From assembly GCA_963820995.1 (NCBI GenBank), contig CAWGCL010000009.1:496001-560000 (forward strand): 64,000 nucleotides of DNA, read 5' to 3'. The position numbers and the translations under genes were made by a program. The notes below the pieces were generated by a model. The model made no database searches, was not told the origin of the DNA, and saw nothing but the letters and a program-made list of their open reading frames with translations. Below are positions 60,146 to 64,000 of this stretch, piece by piece; the first letter of the stretch is position 1, and every line of letters begins with the position of its first letter. This DNA is from JAGTVG01 sp963820995 (GTDB lineage: Bacteria; Bacteroidota; Bacteroidia; Cytophagales; Cyclobacteriaceae).

Positions 60146-60886
60146 TTATTGTTTAAGATAGATCTGAGGATCAATCGTTTGCGCATGTTCAAGTTTTTCA
60201 AAGGAACCAATATCCATCCAGAGGTTCTGTTCGACCGGGTAGCCGATTATTGGGTGTTCCAATGAAACATTCATATAGGTAGTAATTATGGAGAATTTAT
60301 CATTACTGTTCATATGCTGAAAAATTTCAGGATCAATTACATGAATTCCACAAAACCCAATATTGGTTTTATCAGATTTTTCCAGGGCGGAAACAATCCT
60401 GGATTCACCAGTGGATGAATTTTCCCAACCAAATAGTCTGTAAGAATGGTCAAAAACCAGGCTACGGCTGCTATCCTTATCCTTCACCGCAAGTGTAGCC
60501 AATGGATGACGCTTGCAATGAAAATCATACATGTCTTTAAGGTTTATATCAGAGATAACATCCACATTATGGACAAGGAATGGTTTAATGTCGTTCAGGA
60601 ACCAGGAAGCTTTCTTAATTCCACCTCCTGTATCAAGGATCTTATCTTTTTCATCGGAGATCTGAATGTTTACGCCAAAATTATCATTGGCCCTGAGAAA
60701 ATCAATTACCTGATTATAATGATGATGGATATTTATTATGATGTCACTAAATCCATAGCTTTTTAACTGGAGAATTATGATTTCCAGGATGGGGCTGCCA
60801 TTAATTTCCACCAGGGCCTTTGGGACATTTTTAGTTAATGGACGGAGCCGGGTACCAAGACCGGCTGCTAGAATCATTGCTTTCAT
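60146..60886 (-). CDS. Sugar-1-phosphate nucleotidyltransferase, MurU-like
   Basis: 246 residues. It opens with the nucleotidyltransferase loop MILAAGLGTRLRPLTKNVPK, the lysine and GG region follow (ILDTGGGIKKA), VDVISDINLKDM is the metal-binding area, and EQNLWMDIGSFEKLEHA closes the fold. The length and lack of an extra acyltransferase domain fit the MurU/GlmU-N-like group, which makes NDP-sugars from amino-sugar 1-phosphates. Its ATG overlaps the kinase gene's TGA (60883-60886), matching the AmgK-MurU recycling pair. Substrate is inferred from that context. Confidence 0.78.
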   Translation of the reverse strand: MKAMILAAGLGTRLRPLTKNVPKALVEINGSPILEIIILQLKSYGFSDIIINIHHHYNQVIDFLRANDNFGVNIQISDEKDKILDTGGGIKKASWFLNDIKPFLVHNVDVISDINLKDMYDFHCKRHPLATLAVKDKDSSRSLVFDHSYRLFGWENSSTGESRIVSALEKSDKTNIGFCGIHVIDPEIFQHMNSNDKFSIITTYMNVSLEHPIIGYPVEQNLWMDIGSFEKLEHAQTIDPQIYLKQ

Positions 60887-62335
60887 AGACCCAATTCTTT
60901 TAATTCTTGCTCCCGATGATGGACAAATATATCAATCGAAGCCCCGAATTCATTCGCTAACAGGGAACGCATTCTGTTTGCACAGTAAACTGACCTGTGT
61001 TGCCCTCCCGTGCATCCAAAATTAACCATCAGGTTGGTGAAGTTCCTTTCAAGATATACGTCAATAGATTGTCGCACCAAGTTAAAAGTGTTCTGCACAA
61101 ACTGATCCGCCTGGCTCTGGGTTTTTAAAAACGATATTACAGTTTCATCATTGCCGGTAAGGTCCTTATATTCCTGATAGCGGCCCGGATTATGAATGGC
61201 CCTGCAATCGAAGACAAATCCTCCTCCATTTTCCGACTGATCTATTGGAATACCACGACGGTAGGAAAAACTATTAATTTCAACAACCAGTTTATCATTG
61301 TTTATTCTGGTATCGCCGAACTGTTTTAACTCAGGTGAATTTTGTAAAGATCCAAGCACGCTGATCAGGTGGGGGATTTTTACTGGAAGCTCAGAATGTT
61401 CAAGTATATAGGACAGGTTTGTGATAGCAAAGGGTATACTTGCCAGGAAATGTGGTTTTTTTTCATAGAATCCCCTAAACCCAAAAGCCCCCATTGCCTG
61501 CATTAAACGAATAAGAGCAAATCCGGCATAAAAATCTCTAAATTTCTTTTCGTCTACTGAGGTATACCGTCTGAGGTGGTGCAGATAATGGTCTAGTAGT
61601 TCCTCCCTGATCGATGGAGGGATATCCGCTTTTGCATCGAATAATAATGAGGCTACGTCATACTGTAATGCGCCTTTTCTTCCACCCTGATAATCGATAA
61701 AATAGGGTTCTCCACTGTGGACCATTATATTCCTGGATTGAAAATCACGGTAAAGGAAATAATCACTATCTTCCGATAAAAGCCAGTCAGAGAAAGTCTC
61801 AAAATCATCTTCGAGTTCCTGTTCATCAAAAGGTACTTTCGCAAGTTTTAGGAAATAATACTTAAAGTAATTCAGGTCCCACATCATCGACTGTTTATCG
61901 AAACGTTCCCTTGGATAACAAACTGAATAATTAAGGCCTTCATCGCCTTTTATTTGAAAGGCAGGTAATTGTTCAAGAACATTTTTGTATAATTCTATGG
62001 CAGAAGGAGGGAAGTCATCATTATCCCTGTGATTATTAAGAAAAAGAAAACAGGGAGGTATCCCCCAGGTCTTCAAGCAGATAAACGTTTTCATCCAGGT
62101 TTTCTTCGTATACCTTTGGCACAAGGAGTCTTTTGGATAAGAAGTGCCTTGTAAAGCTTAAAAATGCCTTGTTCTCCTTAAGGTCATTATTATACACACC
62201 TATGGCTGTTTTCCCTTGACCTCTAAGCCGGTAATACTTACGGTATGAACCTGACCTTGGCAAAGCCGCAATTTTCTCCACTTCAATGTCGAAATGTTTT
62301 TTAAAAATAGAGACTAATGACTTTGGTTTTATCCA
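60883..62335 (-). pseudogene. AmgK-like sugar kinase fused to a RapZ C-terminal-like domain, two frameshifts
   Basis: GTG 62335 starts MDKTKVISLYFKKHFDIE after removal of one T in the T run near 62307. A second shift near 62040 follows. The kinase half has ALPRSGSYRKYYRL (nucleotide loop), VYLLEDLGD, YRDFQSRNIMVHSG (catalytic Asp; His of the usual HRDF is Tyr) and EPYFIDYQGGRKG (metal-binding Asp). After about residue 345 comes a RapZ-C-like domain: SFSYRRGIPIDQSENGGG, FVFDCRAIHNPGRY, VNFGCTGGQHRSVYCA and DIFVHHRE. Such kinases phosphorylate MurNAc or GlcNAc at C1. The fusion links it to a domain known in RapZ for sensing glucosamine-6-phosphate. Total about 483 residues. Confidence 0.75.
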
Positions 62336-62485
62336 CTACGTATTCACTTATAAAAGAAATAAAAGTGCAAATCTAATCTTTACACCTATAAATTGTAAGA
62401 AAATTTACGATTATAGATAAAATCGGACGATGTGATTTTACTTCTTATTTAAACTTCATTGTTGAGCAGTAATATCCATTCTATT

Positions 62486-62838
62486 TCAGTTCTTGGTGTA
62501 GTACTCAAGAACACTCAATGCGAACCGGCTCGATACCGTAGCCGGACCACCTCCCATCTCAATCCCCACCTCGATGGATTCAATTATTTCTTCTTTACTT
62601 GCTCCATGATCTAATGCTTGTTTAATATGCCATTCCAGGCAAGATTCGCAATTGATCCTGATGGAGATCCCGATTGCGATCATCTCTTTGTATTTCTTAT
62701 CCAGATACCCCGAAGCGTAGGTGACCTGTTCCATTTGTACAAACGACTCATAGACCTCGGATTTTTGGAATAATACTGGTGTGCTCTCTTTCGATCGGCA
62801 ATGATCTTTTCTATTTTAGTTATATCCTCTTTATCCAT
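62486..62838 (-). pseudogene. AhpD-like carboxymuconolactone decarboxylase family protein, one frameshift
   Basis: ATG 62838 starts MDKEDITKIEKIIADRKRAH and YYSKNP; one missing G near 62757 then moves the frame to EVYESFVQMEQVTYASGYLDK. The core is EMIAIGISIRINCESCLEWH, with the redox-active CxxC (NCESC) and following His as in AhpD-type proteins. The end has GPATVSSRFALSVLEYY. About 117 residues, a normal length. Members act as thiol peroxidase or reductase partners. It neighbours a nitroreductase. Confidence 0.7.
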
Positions 62839-62898
62839 TATAATCTGTTATTAGGGTAGATTCAAGAATTGTTGTCTCACTGAATTTTTGAATCCAAT

Positions 62899-63708
62899 TT
62901 AAAAATCAGGATTGGGTATTATACCTAAGAATTCGGTTACCTCATCAACATCCATTCTTGCAGGTGTTTCAGGGTTCTCATCCGGATATCCCAATGTTAC
63001 TGCACAATATACTTTCATATATGTAGGAATGTTATAATGTTTTTTCATCAATTCAGGATCCACGAATTCTCCCTGGTATATAAGGCAGGTACCTATTCCA
63101 AGGGCATGAGCTGCTAGGATTAAATTCTGTAAGGCAAAACCCGTATCCATAGCCCCTGAGTATTTCTCAAAGAATAAGCGCTCATCAGCGGCGATAAATA
63201 TTCTGACGGGCGCTTTACAAACATGCTCGCATTACTTGCATCTCCTTTTTCCATATTTTCCAATGGTGTTTCAGCTACATAGAAACGCCATTCCATCCTG
63301 TTGAAGGCCGTCGGTGCATAAGTGGCGGCTTCGATGATACGCCGGACAACATCTCTCGGGATCGGCTTCTTCTTCCAGTAACCAACGCTTCTTCTGTTTT
63401 TGATTACTGAAAAAATATCCTGACTGATGTCACTCTCATCTTTCATCCCGGGAATCCGAACCGCAGTTTTATCATTATCTTTAACATTCCCGAAGTTTTG
63501 AATTCGTTGCTTTGCCCATTTGAAATCCGGGCCTTCCGGATAACCACGATCGCTCCACTCTTTTAGTAATTGTTTCAACTCCTCAAGATCTGATTGCCTT
63601 GCCTCCGCATCAATATGAATGGTTTTTGTGGCTACATCAAAGCATATGGGCTTTAAACCTGATCAACTGTCCGAGCTGTATTCTGTCTGTTTTTTCTATG
63701 TTTTCCAT
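62899..63708 (-). pseudogene. Nitroreductase family protein, two frameshifts
   Basis: ATG 63708 starts MENIEKTDRIQLGQLIRF. Removal of one A near 63655 leads to KPICFDVATKTIHIDAEARQ and then ELKQLLKEWSDRGYPEG. The FMN site follows with IKNRRSVGYWKKKPIPRDVV and AATYAPTAFNRMEWRFYV. A second shift near 63205 gives VRIFIAADERLFFEKYSGAMD and the intact C-terminal part (NLILAAHALGIGTCLIYQGEF, VTLGYPDENPETPAR). The joined length is about 269 residues. Family members use FMN to reduce nitro groups, quinones or other electrophiles; the substrate is not known here. An N-terminal extension of about 70 residues is longer than usual. Confidence 0.72.
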
Positions 63709-63725
63709 ATTTTGGAATAAGTATT

Positions 63726-63959
63726 TTAATACCTTAATATTGAATCCGGACCATTAAGAATTTTAACCCTTGAACCATTCATCCAGTGTTGTATCAGCGA
63801 TCCAAGTATGCTGGGTAAGTTTTTAGGATCATACTTCTCCGGTGTGGAATCAAAATATCGCATAAGATCTACCAGAAATTTTAATTTAGAATTAAAAGAT
63901 ATGATGGCTATAAACCCCAGCATTGGTGTACGACCCATAACAAGAATTTTTTTTATCAT
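63726..63959 (-). CDS. Small hypothetical protein (77 aa)
   Basis: ATG 63959 to stop at 63726. A basic start, KKILVMGRTPMLGFIAIIS, is followed by LKFLVDLMRYFDSTPEKYD and a C-terminal GSLIQHWMNGSRVKI. It has both hydrophobic and charged residues spread evenly and reads like a real protein, but no family is recognised. It lies 18 bp before the nitroreductase start on the same strand and may be part of that operon. Confidence 0.4.
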   Translation of the reverse strand: MIKKILVMGRTPMLGFIAIISFNSKLKFLVDLMRYFDSTPEKYDPKNLPSILGSLIQHWMNGSRVKILNGPDSILRY

Positions 63960-64000
63960 GTTTGAAATCTATTAGAAATAATGATTTGACACCTATAATT

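Noticed and set aside
1..64000. Mobile element as the cause of the gene breaks
   Set aside because: No transposase, integrase, terminal inverted repeat or target duplication was seen near the breaks, which are single-base changes.

Overview
The window looks like a piece of a Bacteroidota chromosome from a free-living polysaccharide degrader (aquatic or marine in style). The signs are moderate A+T richness, sparse Shine-Dalgarno sequences, a TTG plus TAnnTTTG promoter match, many SPII lipoproteins and Tat-exported sugar enzymes, a hybrid sensor kinase with an AraC output domain, and FtsX/MacB-like permeases of about 800 residues. No tRNA, rRNA, CRISPR array, insertion sequence or phage gene was found by eye.

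Layout. 0-12.5 kb: a TIM-barrel protein, a broken clan-A glycoside hydrolase, an M23-like lipoprotein, then a minus-strand sugar block (GH5-like cellulase, glycosidase with an Fn3-like tail, two Gfo/Idh/MocA oxidoreductases, Na+/solute symporter). Nearly every gene here carries one or more frameshifts. 12.8-30.4 kb: largely intact genes for a tryptophanase-like lyase, a DUF3500 protein, two sulfatases, a TPR lipoprotein, an ACR3-type arsenite transporter overlapping an acyltransferase-like membrane protein, tandem lipoproteins, a cupin, a polysaccharide deacetylase and a GH106-like hydrolase. 30.4-30.75 kb: a 21-bp degenerate tandem repeat array. 30.7-47.2 kb: Tat-exported fucose-isomerase-like protein, cydAB, an ECF sigma/membrane protein/permease group, and a second sugar block (DUF5696-like, GH172-like, enolase superfamily, CehA/McbA-like, SGNH-like). 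47.3-55.2 kb: frameshifted GH43-like, glycosyltransferase 2, permease, hybrid kinase and a lipoprotein. 55.7-64 kb: hisH-hisA-hisF-hisIE, ctlX, an iodotyrosine-deiodinase-like nitroreductase, a nucleotidyltransferase/sugar-kinase pair with a RapZ-C fusion, an AhpD-like protein and a nitroreductase.

How it works together (inference): sulfatases, GH106, GH172, GH5, GH43 and deacetylase would desulfate and cleave a sulfated, deoxysugar-rich glycan outside the cytoplasm. Tat-exported isomerase-like, enolase-like and Gfo/Idh enzymes would process the sugars in the periplasm, and the symporter would import products. No SusC/SusD pair is visible in the window.

Main caveat: at least 17 genes carry single-base indels, many at homopolymers, while codons and active sites downstream stay conserved. 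They cluster in 0-12.5, 47.9-57.0 and 62.0-63.7 kb, and 12.8-47.2 kb is almost free of them. I think uncorrected sequencing errors explain this better than true decay, but the sequence alone cannot settle it. Where an entry is typed pseudogene, the reading frame is broken in the given sequence.
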